Shown here: one piece after another, positions 17,665-24,118 of the stretch
Layout of the letters: each line of letters starts with the position of its first letter
How positions within the stretch are numbered: position 1 is the stretch's first letter
From: an uncultured Eubacteriales bacterium
Lineage (GTDB): Bacteria > Bacillota > Clostridia > Christensenellales > UBA1242
Direction: 5' to 3'
NCBI GenBank assembly: GCA_949841245.1
Contig: CATKYT010000014.1
Location: forward strand, 1 to 32,891
Length of the DNA: 32,891 nucleotides
Made by a program: the position numbers and the translations under genes
The notes under the pieces: generated by a model
Seen by the model: the letters and a program-made list of their open reading frames with translations, nothing else
What the model was told of the DNA's origin: nothing
Database searches by the model: none

Positions 17665-18522
17665 AAAGAACTCCTTAAACTGTTGATAAGTCCACCTGCC
17701 ACATAATCTAAACATACCACCACATCAACTTTGTCAGACAAAAATCCTTGAAACGCACTTTGTGGTGTTGGATATTCTGTGATTACAGTTTCTAAACTTA
17801 GAATGCCATTTTTCTTGCATTCGTTTATGTAATTGGCTCCGCTTTCGCCAGTGTAAACACCAATGTTCTTACCATTAAGTTGATTTACCGAATTTAACCC
17901 ATCATTTCCGTCACTTATTATGTTCAATTTCATAACCCAGTAAGAATCTGAAAAAGAAACCTTTTGCAATCTTTCTTCTGTAACGGCCATTCCTACACCA
18001 GAAATGCGCCATTCGTTGGACTGCTGAGCAAGATTTTGAACTATTGCACCAAAAGTGCAAATTCGAGTAACAATTTTTTTATTTAAAATTTCTGCGGCAA
18101 ATTTAAGAACATCTATTTCCATCCCTTTGACTTCATTGTTTTGCCCAAGTAATCAAAAGGTGGACCATCAACACTGGAATAAACATCAATCTCTCTGCCA
18201 GTGTTGTCATCCAAATTTAGAAGTTCAAATGAAAGTGGCTCGGGAGTTTTTTCGTCAATAACATCATTGTGAAATTTGACTAACTCCGAAATCCCCCCCC
18301 CGAGTTTCTTTATTGCTTCATTTACCGCTCCTAAAAGTTCATCTTTATAGGTTATATCTTTATCAACAAAAAAAACGAAATCCTGTTTGTCCAAATTCTG
18401 TGATGTTTTTGTTTGAAATCTCAACCTTAGTGTCACTGCATCCAAATAAAAAAAGAAGTCAATATTGTTAACATCAAAACACAAACAATTTTTGAAATTT
18501 GGTTTATCTTTCTTTTTAACAT
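17661..18522 (-). pseudogene. Family 3 solute-binding lipoprotein, broken by at least three frameshifts
   Basis: The ATG at 18522 starts a signal peptide (MLKRKINQISKIVCVLML). A shift at an A-run near 18450 is needed to reach the lipobox LFGCS. Another near 18375 joins to FFVDKDITYKDELLGAV, and a third near 18135 joins PPFDYLG to VKGMEIDVLKFAAEIL. The last part, with GVGMAVTEERLQKVSFSDSYW, is the amino-acid-binding protein signature. A run of nine C (18293-18301) lies inside the gene. The family delivers polar amino acids to an ABC importer; here the gene is dead unless the shifts are errors or phase variation. Confidence 0.83.
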
Positions 18523-18541
18523 ATAACCTCAATTTTTACTA

Positions 18542-19057
18542 TTATTTTATTTTTTGTTTTAAAACTTTTGCTACATCAAGGACATTATCGATTCCTTTAA
18601 GCAAAATTTTCTTTCCATCTTTCAATTTAATAATTAAATTCCCAAAATAATAAATTTTATAATGACCAAAGCCGTTACCTACAAAACGGATACCACGAAC
18701 TGACTTAATTTGATTATACTTATAAGTTTCTGACTTGTATGTCACAATTTCCACTTCATCATCACTTAAAATAAGTGCTTCTTCAGGATATGTGTTTGTT
18801 TCGTTGGAAAGTTTAACTTGTCTATAAACAATAAAAGAAAGACCAAACATTATAAAAGCACCCATTATAAAGCAAAAAATCGACATAGCGATCAATCCAA
18901 TATCTGATTTGCTTTTTAAGAGGATAAAAACACCTATAGCAACTAAGACAGCACCTAAAATTACAAGAAAAGGAATTGTCCGTTTTTCTGTTGGAACTTT
19001 TACTCTTTTATAAATAGTTTTCCCTTGTTCTTTTACTTCTTTTAAATCTGCTTCCAT
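18542..19057 (-). CDS. Two-span membrane protein with bacterial PH-like C-terminal domain
   Basis: 171 residues from the ATG after AAGAAGGAAAAT; the in-frame upstream extension would run toward the element boundary and lacks a ribosome site. Two spans (about 29-48 and 55-77) are followed by a soluble domain of about 95 residues with strands such as ALILSDDEVEIVTYKSETYKY, IKSVRGIRFVG, YKIYYFGNLIIKL and a final amphipathic helix. This is the layout of bacterial PH-like (bPH) membrane proteins. The function is unknown. It is the last host gene before the integrated element. Confidence 0.65.
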   Translation of the reverse strand: MEADLKEVKEQGKTIYKRVKVPTEKRTIPFLVILGAVLVAIGVFILLKSKSDIGLIAMSIFCFIMGAFIMFGLSFIVYRQVKLSNETNTYPEEALILSDDEVEIVTYKSETYKYNQIKSVRGIRFVGNGFGHYKIYYFGNLIIKLKDGKKILLKGIDNVLDVAKVLKQKIK

Positions 19058-19117
19058 ATTTTCCTTCTTATAATTTATTTTTACTGATAAACTAAACAGC
19101 AAGCACAGTTTTTTCAT

Positions 19118-19163
19118 TTGGTGCACTCGTGGGGATTCGAACCCAAGACCTTTCGTTCCGTAG
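19118..19163. repeat. attL: 46-bp direct repeat of the tRNA-Arg 3' part
   Basis: Identical over 46 bp to 31425-31470. It contains the tRNA-Arg sequence (minus strand) from the anticodon loop to CCA, but the 5' half of the tRNA is missing here, so it is the displaced original 3' end of the gene. The identity stops on the next base on both sides, marking the left boundary of the element. Confidence 0.93.
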
Positions 19164-19735
19164 GCACTTTAACAAATCTCTACAATGCCCTAAAATACAC
19201 ATGAGTAGACTTTTTTGACACAACTATTGACTAGACTCTTGTCGCTTAATTATAACACATGTTTATTAAATAAGCAAACAAATATCTTTCTTTTTTTCAG
19301 CTCGCGACTTGTCGCGCCGTTGGTGTGATGCATCATGTTTTTTTTGATGCAATAAATAGCCAACCGATGCAACATACTAAAAAAAACAATCAAGCAACCT
19401 TGGTTGCATCTTGCTTTTATTTATATAATAAATAAACTTATTATATAAATATAATTATTAAATTTTAAATTATCTCCAGATAATTAAAATTTTTAGTAAA
19501 ATTTATTAAAAGTAGTTTCTTTTTTGTTTCTTTTTTCTTTAATGATAGAAACATTTTTCCAAGTGATAGAAAAATTTTTCTATCACTTTTTTAACTAAAA
19601 AAAACGCATGGCACTTTGTGTCAGCGTTACGCTTATTTATGCTAATTGTATATGTTAAACAGGGAATTTCGCCCTGGGAAGTAACCTTTTTAACATTTGG
19701 CAATATTTTGCTAAATTTAATTTGAACTTCTAACC
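19164..19735. other. Left-end noncoding region with palindromes
   Basis: No credible gene in about 570 bp. It contains a candidate integrase arm site (19227-19237), an imperfect GCGAC/GTCGC hairpin near 19303-19314, the hairpin GCAACC-TT-GGTTGC (19394-19407), an AT-rich inverted repeat near 19459-19493, and a perfect 28-bp palindrome at 19561-19588 whose arm is AAGTGATAGAAAAA. The lone open frame here overlaps the iterons and has no ribosome site. Confidence 0.6.
19227..19237. promoter_or_regulatory. Candidate left integrase arm-binding site
   Basis: TTGACTAGACT, the same 11-mer that is directly repeated beside attR (31330 and 31342). A related GAGTAGACTTTT lies at 19203. Arm-type sites flanking the core on both sides are expected for tyrosine integrases. 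Confidence 0.6.
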
Positions 19736-19923
19736 TGTATATACACTTGGCCAAAATTGGAAAAGTGTATACAGAATTGGTGCATCATCTGTATATACAT
19801 TTGTCCTGGTATTTTGTATATACACTTGGCCGTCCATTGTATATACAATTTCTTAAGCTTTTTTGTATATACATTTCATCTGCAGATAATGTATATACAA
19901 TTCAGATCACCTTTGTATATACA
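19736..19923. repeat. Iteron array: seven TGTATATACA palindromes
   Basis: Exact copies of the self-complementary 10-mer start at 19736, 19790, 19815, 19838, 19864, 19890 and 19914; a degenerate copy lies at about 19765. Spacing is about 23-26 bp apart from the gap bridged by the degenerate copy. Copies at 19736, 19815 and 19914 are extended by CTTGGCC. The array lies immediately after the ribbon-helix-helix gene, which is the obvious candidate binder. A replication origin, a partition site or an operator are all possible. Confidence 0.9.
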
Positions 19924-19933
19924 CTTGGCCGAC

Positions 19934-20110
19934 TTATTTCTTTTTATTAAGATAATCGTCCATCATCTTATCTACTAAATCACCAAAAGATGTTTTATAC
20001 CAATATTTATCTTTGTTTTCATCTTTTAGTTTTGCCATAACAGCATCATACTTTTTTTCACTTACACGAACTGAAATCAGTTTCTTAGCGCCATAATCAC
20101 TATAATTCAT
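19934..20110 (-). CDS. Small ribbon-helix-helix DNA-binding protein
   Basis: 58 residues, too short for many gene callers. The core KKLISVRVSEKKYDAVMAKL is the beta-strand plus helix A of the MetJ/Arc/CopG fold, and helix B is FGDLVDKMMDDYL near the C-terminus. Such proteins bind DNA as dimers at short palindromes through the strand, in line with the TGTATATACA array that starts 11 bp beyond the stop. The ATG overlaps the TGA of the upstream 52-residue gene (ATGA), so the two are coupled. Plasmid copy control (CopG), partition (ParG-like) and phage regulation are the likely roles; no ParA is present. Confidence 0.75.
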   Translation of the reverse strand: MNYSDYGAKKLISVRVSEKKYDAVMAKLKDENKDKYWYKTSFGDLVDKMMDDYLNKKK

Positions 20111-20265
20111 TTGGAATCACCTTCTTTGTCAAAAACTATAACTTTATCAAGGTTATGTGTTAGTCTATTAAACTCAAATACTACATTCATCTTTTCTTCA
20201 ACTTCTCTTGGTTTTAAAGTTAAATCTCTAATTTCTTCAACCTTATTATCTGTTAATTTTTTCAC
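20107..20265 (-). CDS. Small hypothetical protein (52 residues, GTG start)
   Basis: A GTG start overlaps the TGA stop of the upstream gene (GTGA) and the TGA stop overlaps the ATG of the ribbon-helix-helix gene. This tight packing supports a real coding sequence although it is short. The product is charged: KKLTDNKVEEIRDL, then LKPREVEEKMNVVFEFNRL, and ends VIVFDKEGDSK. A mostly helical fold is likely. No family recognised. Its position directly before a DNA-binding protein suggests a regulatory partner, but that is inference. Confidence 0.6.
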   Translation of the reverse strand: MKKLTDNKVEEIRDLTLKPREVEEKMNVVFEFNRLTHNLDKVIVFDKEGDSK

Positions 20266-20492
20266 TCTGCATCACCTTCTTTTTTAAAGTCTAAATAACG
20301 ATAAATTTTTGTCATTCTAAATTGCCCTGGATTGTGTGAACCTGTTGGCACTTCACTTACTGGCACACTATGGCGCGCCTGTTCCCGCAGCTGCTTCACT
20401 GTCATATTAAGTCCTAACTCTTCCATGCGGTTTTTATCTATTGTTGAAAGACTAAAATATTTACTTGTATCACATTGACTAAATATACTCAT
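20262..20492 (-). CDS. Small hypothetical protein (76 residues)
   Basis: Started at the ATG giving MSIFSQCDTSKYF (an alternative ATG lies 6 bp earlier). The longer open frame upstream is a shadow of the acidic 60-residue gene and gives an implausible Met/Ile-rich peptide. The product has IDKNRMEELGLNMTVKQLREQARHS and a C-terminal MTKIYRYLDFKKEGDAE; the first part looks helical and could be a small DNA- or protein-binding module. It overlaps the preceding gene by 14 bp and the following one by 4 bp. Function unknown. Confidence 0.6.
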   Translation of the reverse strand: MSIFSQCDTSKYFSLSTIDKNRMEELGLNMTVKQLREQARHSVPVSEVPTGSHNPGQFRMTKIYRYLDFKKEGDAE

Positions 20493-20661
20493 CGCCATCG
20501 TTTGGATACCCCCAATCATTATAATAATCGATATCATAATCGTCTTTATCATCACCCAAGTAGTCATCATCAAAATCACCCAAAGTTTCTTCGATTTCAG
20601 GTTCATCATTATCATCAAAGACTATAAATCCAACTTTTGGTATAAACTCCATATAAGCCAT
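20479..20661 (-). CDS. Small acidic protein (60 residues)
   Basis: The product starts MAYMEFIPKVGFIVFDD and then becomes extremely acidic (EPEIEETLGDFDDDYLGDD and further Asp/Tyr). Such charge suggests a DNA mimic or a partner of a basic protein, for example an anti-repressor or an inhibitor of a DNA-binding protein; this is inference only. A ribosome site GGGGTAAAT precedes the ATG. It lies nine bases after the stop of the HTH gene and overlaps the next small gene, so it belongs to the same leftward operon. Confidence 0.6.
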   Translation of the reverse strand: MAYMEFIPKVGFIVFDDNDEPEIEETLGDFDDDYLGDDKDDYDIDYYNDWGYPNDGDEYI

Positions 20662-20670
20662 ATTTACCCC

Positions 20671-21210
20671 TTAAACGCCCATTTGGACAATATTGTCATA
20701 ATCCTGATTAAGTTGTAAGAAAAGTTGTCCACCTGGCGTTTGAACGCCTGTAAACCAACGCGTAACTGTGCTTGGTGCCACTTTATAATGTTCTGCAAGC
20801 TCTTTTCTTGACCAATCATGGAAGCGCCTAATTTGCTCAATTTTATCTATAAAAGTAATGTTGTTGGCTGCACTGCGATGTTCCAACACTTTCTTTTGTT
20901 CGTGTTCCTTTGCCTTTAACTTTGCAAGTTGAATAGAATCAGCTGAAAATAGTGCTAAATCAAATGCAATCTTGCTTTTAATATCTTTGTCAACTTCTGA
21001 TTGAAACTCTGCTTTGACTAAACCATCACACAACCAAAGTATTTCGTTAACATATTCATTTTTTGACCAAGACGGAAAAGAAGACAGAGCGTTCAAATTC
21101 TCTGCTATAAAGTTTTTTAACATCTTGTCATCAGATGCATCATATTTCATCTGCGTTAAAGTTCGACAAAAACGCAAAATTTCATCAATGTAATTTTTTG
21201 CTTTTAGCAT
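20671..21210 (-). CDS. Helix-turn-helix protein
   Basis: 179 residues from the ATG after AAAGGTGG; an in-frame GTG four codons earlier is possible. The C-terminal part carries an HTH, RKELAEHYKVAPSTVTRWFTG, with the second helix pattern of XRE/Cro-like DNA recognition. The N-terminal 110 residues are helical and have two similar segments (YIDEILRFCRTL and YVNEILWLCDGL), an internal duplication that may serve dimer formation. The gene overlaps the end of the upstream membrane-protein gene. It is probably a transcription or replication regulator of the element; the binding site is unknown. Confidence 0.65.
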   Translation of the reverse strand: MLKAKNYIDEILRFCRTLTQMKYDASDDKMLKNFIAENLNALSSFPSWSKNEYVNEILWLCDGLVKAEFQSEVDKDIKSKIAFDLALFSADSIQLAKLKAKEHEQKKVLEHRSAANNITFIDKIEQIRRFHDWSRKELAEHYKVAPSTVTRWFTGVQTPGGQLFLQLNQDYDNIVQMGV

Positions 21211-21211
21211 A

Positions 21212-21625
21212 TTATTCACCACCTTTTAATGATATATATTTCACTTCGTTCAAATCTAAATAGCAGTAAATACTCCAACTTCCCCAAACTTCCTTATCTG
21301 CTCTGGCATTTGTAAGCCAAGCGTTCATCTCAAGAACTTTTTGATTTAATCCAGCATTTTCAAGTGTTTGTTCTTCTTTATAAACTTGTTCTATCATTTC
21401 GCTTGTTGCAATAAATTCTTTATACTCTTGGTCTGCAATTTTTGTATTGACGATTGACAAAAACATAAAGAGTATAAAAAATAGTCCAAAAAGCATAATA
21501 ATTATAATTTCTGGGACAATTTCCATCATGTCCAAACAGAAATATAATTTAATAAAAATTGTTCCTATAACTGCAATTAAAGTTAAAACTCCAAAAATGA
21601 TTGCAATCCACCACATTCCATACAT
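21212..21625 (-). CDS. Small two-span membrane protein
   Basis: 137 residues. Two long hydrophobic segments (about 4-27, IAIIFGVLTLIAVIGTIFI, and 36-59, IIIIMLFGLFFILFMFLSI), then a Glu-rich helix (EMIEQVYKEEQTLENAGLNQ) and a short C-terminal domain ending VKYISLKGGE. A strong AAAGGAG site precedes the ATG. In filamentous phages, small hydrophobic proteins form the virion ends or the export site, so this is a candidate minor virion protein; membrane-bound regulation is equally possible. The 20-bp palindrome at 21674-21693 lies 49 bp upstream. Confidence 0.6.
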   Translation of the reverse strand: MYGMWWIAIIFGVLTLIAVIGTIFIKLYFCLDMMEIVPEIIIIMLFGLFFILFMFLSIVNTKIADQEYKEFIATSEMIEQVYKEEQTLENAGLNQKVLEMNAWLTNARADKEVWGSWSIYCYLDLNEVKYISLKGGE

Positions 21626-21673
21626 AAATTTTTCTCCTTTCTATAAAAAATTTTTAAATTTAAAAACAAAAAT

Positions 21674-21693
21674 TTTTCGCAAATTTGCGAAAA
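21674..21693. promoter_or_regulatory. Perfect 20-bp palindrome upstream of the membrane-protein gene
   Basis: Self-complementary around AAATTT, with half-site TTTTCGCAAA. It lies about 50 bp before the start at 21625, a fitting place for an operator. Confidence 0.55.
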
Positions 21694-21704
21694 CGCAAAT
21701 CGCG

Positions 21705-21732
21705 CGCCAAAAAAAATAAATTTTTTTTGGCG
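21705..21732. terminator. Hairpin with A8/T8 arms
   Basis: CGCC plus eight A (21705-21716), loop TAAA, then eight T plus GGCG (21721-21732): a 12-bp stem. The Ts lie inside the stem rather than after it, so termination is plausible but not typical. Confidence 0.5.
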
Positions 21733-21747
21733 GTTTAGTCACTTTTC

Positions 21748-21770
21748 CTAATTTTTCAAATTAGTTTTTT
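21748..21770 (+). terminator. AT-rich rightward terminator-like hairpin
   Basis: CTAATTT-TTC-AAATTAG followed by six Ts on the + strand. Weak stem; no rightward gene upstream needs it. Confidence 0.35.
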
Positions 21771-21803
21771 ATTATAATTTTTTAAGCGGTTTTTAATTAT
21801 ACT

Positions 21804-21902
21804 TTGCCCTAATCAGAAAACCCGAAAGAAGGCACAAAAACGCTTCGCTGTCCTTTTTTGTGTCCTTCTTTTCTTCGGGCTTTTCTGATTTTATTAGGGC
21901 AA
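21804..21902. other. Long (about 99-nt) imperfect hairpin
   Basis: The left arm from TTGCCCTAAT (21804-21813) through CAGAAAACCCGAA and AGAAGGCACAAAAA pairs with the right arm TTTTTTGTGTCCTTCTTTT, TTCGGG, TTTTCTG and ATTAGGGCAA (21893-21902). Only small bulges interrupt about 40 bp of pairing around a loop near CGCTTCGCTG. It lies between the Zot-ATPase operon and the regulatory operon. For a filamentous phage this is a candidate packaging signal or single-strand origin hairpin; a very strong terminator is the simpler alternative. Confidence 0.75.
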
Positions 21903-21912
21903 AATTCTGTGG

Positions 21913-22416
21913 TCAGAATTTTAAAACATCGTCTTCGCCGATGTCGGCTGATGAAGAAGAGTTCTGTGTTGCAGTCTCATCTCCCTGTTCCAACATTGCC
22001 ACTGGCTCAGCCTGTGCTATGCTCTTTGTCTGTTCCCGCTTAGCTCGTTCTTTCTCTTCCTGCTCTCGCTTTTCTTGTTCTTCTTTTTCTTGAGCTAGTC
22101 TTGCCTGTTCCGCCATGCGTTCACGCTCTTCTTGTTCTAATCGTTCTTTCTTTTCCTGCTTTTCCGCTTTTCTCTCTCGGCGTAAATCTGCTATGTAAGA
22201 AAGAATATCTTGCTTATGTCTAAATTTCGCTGAAATACCAATAATATATTTGTATTTTTTCTTCAAATTTTTACAGAGCATGAAAATAGTAGCATCAATC
22301 GGATTTTTCTCCATGTCCATAGAAACAGACATATCGACTAAACGATTGATTTCATACTCATAATCATCAACTGTTACAAGTCTTTCACGACTACGCTGTT
22401 TTCTTTCTGTTTCCAC
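21913..22416 (-). CDS. Charged coiled-coil protein following the Zot-like ATPase
   Basis: 167 residues. The N-terminal 80 residues look globular (VTVDDYEYEINRLVDMSVSM). Residues about 80-130 are a continuous Glu/Lys/Arg/Gln helix, and the tail is Ser/Asp-rich. The start lies within the last 26 bp of the ATPase gene, so the two are translated together and probably act together, for example as an assembly partner. No membrane span and no family recognised. The long hairpin follows the stop by 10 bp. Confidence 0.65.
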   Translation of the reverse strand: METERKQRSRERLVTVDDYEYEINRLVDMSVSMDMEKNPIDATIFMLCKNLKKKYKYIIGISAKFRHKQDILSYIADLRRERKAEKQEKKERLEQEERERMAEQARLAQEKEEQEKREQEEKERAKREQTKSIAQAEPVAMLEQGDETATQNSSSSADIGEDDVLKF

Positions 22417-23278
22417 TTTGCTTATCTCCTTGTGTTTTATAAGTTTCTGGTATATCTATGCTGTGCTTTTTTTGGAACTCTTTAAACCCTTCTTCTGTAA
22501 ACTCTGTCCTAGTTGTTTTTTCATACACTGGAATAGTGTTCTCAAAACCTTTGTAGAATAATGGCATAAAGTAATGAGTATCATAGCATTTAAAGATGTT
22601 ACCTATATATTCGATTTTGACTGTTCTATCAATCAAACGCTTGTCATGTGTATTTAGATATGATTCTAAATCTGTATTATTGTAGATAATATTGCATGTC
22701 CAAGTTGTTTTAACCAATCGTCCGTATTTGTTGTATTTGTTTTTAAGTTCAACAACTTCAATAAAGATTGATAGTTCTCTTATGTCTTTATGCAAACGCA
22801 TTGGTCTCTGCATTGCCATACATGTAAAGATTTCAATTTGGCGCCCTAATTCAAAACCCTTAGACACAAATGTAGGTGGTGCAGCATTATGACTGTCAAA
22901 TAAATCTTGCGCTTCATCCCAGAATAACCTAGAACCTGGTATCAATATGTTTACAGAGTGACCTTGGTCATTTGGCAATCCAAAATCTGTTGATTTAAAG
23001 TAATATGCAGAAGTTTTTCCGTTTTCAAAATATGTATCACAGAATACTAAATGGTCTTCATATGGTTTTAATCTATACCCCGCTTCTGCCAACTTGTCAC
23101 ACATAATCTGACTTACTTGAATGTCTCGCTTTGCCTGGCGTGGTTTCATAAACTCTGACATCAACTTCCCTGCAAGTGAGCTTTTACCTGAGCCACGCTT
23201 TCCCCATATAACCACATTATCTGTCAAACTAAATAATCCATCTTTGAGCATGTCAGAAAGTTTATCGTAAGTTTTCAT
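22391..23278 (-). CDS. Zot/pI-like P-loop ATPase (phage assembly/export)
   Basis: 295 residues. Walker A GKRGSGKSS at 26-34 and Walker B RLFWDEAQDLFD at about 117-126, followed by RQIEIFTCMAMQRPMRLHKD, where Zot proteins have a strand ending in Gln, then DIRELSIFIEV. The order and spacing fit the Zot family of filamentous phages (pI of Ff), which drives extrusion of single-stranded DNA virions through the membrane. Typical Zot/pI has a membrane span; none is seen here, so anchoring must come from a partner. A FtsK/HerA-type packaging ATPase is the alternative. It is not a toxin in this setting. Confidence 0.75.
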   Translation of the reverse strand: MKTYDKLSDMLKDGLFSLTDNVVIWGKRGSGKSSLAGKLMSEFMKPRQAKRDIQVSQIMCDKLAEAGYRLKPYEDHLVFCDTYFENGKTSAYYFKSTDFGLPNDQGHSVNILIPGSRLFWDEAQDLFDSHNAAPPTFVSKGFELGRQIEIFTCMAMQRPMRLHKDIRELSIFIEVVELKNKYNKYGRLVKTTWTCNIIYNNTDLESYLNTHDKRLIDRTVKIEYIGNIFKCYDTHYFMPLFYKGFENTIPVYEKTTRTEFTEEGFKEFQKKHSIDIPETYKTQGDKQSGNRKKTA

Positions 23279-23310
23279 ATTTTACCTTTCTATAAATTTC
23301 TAAAATTTTA

Positions 23311-23339
23311 TTGACTTTTTTATTTTCATTGTGTATAAT
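23311..23339 (+). promoter_or_regulatory. Consensus rightward promoter of small RNA 1
   Basis: TTGACT (23311-23316), exactly 17 bp, TATAAT (23334-23339). It faces right, against the leftward genes on both sides, and no rightward coding sequence follows. Confidence 0.8.
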
Positions 23340-23345
23340 AATCTT

Positions 23346-23414
23346 AGAAATTCAGATTGGTCATTAAGTTGACATCTTGTGGAAACACAGCGCGGGTACT
23401 GGATTTCTTTTTTT
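23346..23414 (+). ncRNA. Candidate small RNA 1, antisense to the zot leader
   Basis: From the predicted start, about 68 nt can fold so that GAAATTCAG (23347-23355) pairs with CTGGATTTC (23399-23407), directly followed by seven Ts. Inside is TGTG-GAAA-CACA (23378-23389), a GNRA tetraloop hairpin. Promoter, closed stem and T-tract make a complete transcription unit. The opposite strand has no T-run after the stem, so the unit is directional. It covers the leader between the 108-residue gene and the ATPase gene. The role (antisense or copy control, or primer for the second strand) is inference. Confidence 0.6.
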
Positions 23415-23739
23415 ATATATCAAACTTTTTATTATATTTTTTAATCTTTGCCATATCTTTTTTTGATACTTTACGGTTTGGTTGTTTTTTACCAAACTGT
23501 TTTTCATTTTGCCAAAATGGTGGACTTATTCTTTGATGCTTTTCATTTTCTGGTAATTCAGGTTCTAAGTCCAAAGTTTCAACACCTTTAATGTATTTTG
23601 AATGTGTTTTAGTATTTGCTTTAAATCTATGGCCTTTTTTTGCTGTTATAACTGCATCATGTGGCGAACCATGTTTATTAAAATGTTCAGGATTTAAATC
23701 AGTTCGAATTTCATTTTTTTGTAAAAATTTCTTTCTCAT
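23413..23739 (-). CDS. Small basic protein (108 residues)
   Basis: Very rich in Lys, Asn and His: MRKKFLQKNEIRTDLNPEHF, a middle KKGHRFKANTKTHSKYIKGV and a basic tail VSKKDMAKIKKYNKKFDI. No span or signal. The charge suggests nucleic-acid binding, and a single-strand-binding or packaging role is a fair guess in a filamentous phage, without motif support. It starts four bases after the stop of the 106-residue gene, in one operon with the coat candidate. Confidence 0.6.
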   Translation of the reverse strand: MRKKFLQKNEIRTDLNPEHFNKHGSPHDAVITAKKGHRFKANTKTHSKYIKGVETLDLEPELPENEKHQRISPPFWQNEKQFGKKQPNRKVSKKDMAKIKKYNKKFDI

Positions 23740-23743
23740 AATT

Positions 23744-24064
23744 CTACCTTGGCTTTTTAGCTAAATTATTTATAAAACTCTTTTGGTCAAATTTTCCACG
23801 TCCACCGCTTTCATTTATTGTTTTTTCGTCCCAATGTTTATGAACAAAGCCATAATATTTTGCATATGCTTTACTTTCTTTTTTGTCAGCCTTGTTGTAT
23901 TTATCTCGATATTCTTTATTCACTCTTCTCAGTTCACCTGTTGTTTTAGCATCTGCGACTTTCCTTGTCCAATCACAAGTAACCTTCTCAACTTCTCTTA
24001 ATGCTTGATTGCTTTGTTTTCTTAATTCATTTGCGATCTTAATTTTATCTTTCATACCTTTCAC
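23744..24064 (-). CDS. Small basic helical protein (106 residues)
   Basis: Starts MKGMKDKIKIANELRKQSNQ and continues as a long Lys/Glu-rich helix with two short conserved-looking stretches (KVTCDWTRKVADAKTT and YAKYYGFVHKHWDEK). No membrane span. The family is not recognised. It lies downstream of the coat candidate across a 97-bp gap that holds a rightward promoter-hairpin cassette and upstream of another small basic protein. Binding of virion DNA or help in coat assembly are possible roles. Confidence 0.6.
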   Translation of the reverse strand: MKGMKDKIKIANELRKQSNQALREVEKVTCDWTRKVADAKTTGELRRVNKEYRDKYNKADKKESKAYAKYYGFVHKHWDEKTINESGGRGKFDQKSFINNLAKKPR

Positions 24065-24083
24065 CTTTTATTTAATATTTTGT

Positions 24084-24112
24084 TTGACTTATCTTTCCAG
24101 ATAAGTTATAAT
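24084..24112 (+). promoter_or_regulatory. Consensus rightward promoter with internal palindrome (small RNA 2)
   Basis: TTGACT (24084-24089), 17 bp, TATAAT (24107-24112). A perfect inverted repeat ACTTATCT-TTCC-AGATAAGT (24087-24106) fills the spacer, so a repressor could block it, or single-stranded DNA could fold a double-stranded promoter here. Confidence 0.75.
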
Positions 24113-24118
24113 AATAAT

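Noticed and set aside
19539..19754. Leftward open frame of 71 codons in the left-end region
   Set aside because: It overlaps a perfect 28-bp palindrome and the first iteron, lacks a ribosome site and gives an atypical protein. Treated as chance.
19736..19923. Regular repeats as a CRISPR array
   Set aside because: The unit is a 10-bp palindrome with 13-16 bp between copies. Real arrays have 23-37-bp repeats and 26-40-bp spacers, and no cas gene is present.
20493..20618. N-terminal extension of the 76-residue gene
   Set aside because: The extra residues are a Met/Ile-rich shadow of the acidic 60-residue gene in another frame.
22391..23278. Zonula occludens toxin function
   Set aside because: The Zot name comes from a cholera phage protein. 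The visible motifs support only an ATPase of phage assembly, and no toxin segment is seen.
23346..23414. Hammerhead ribozyme or known riboswitch
   Set aside because: The conserved core sequences of hammerhead, c-di-GMP, fluoride, ZTP and preQ1 classes are not there. Only a generic small RNA fits.
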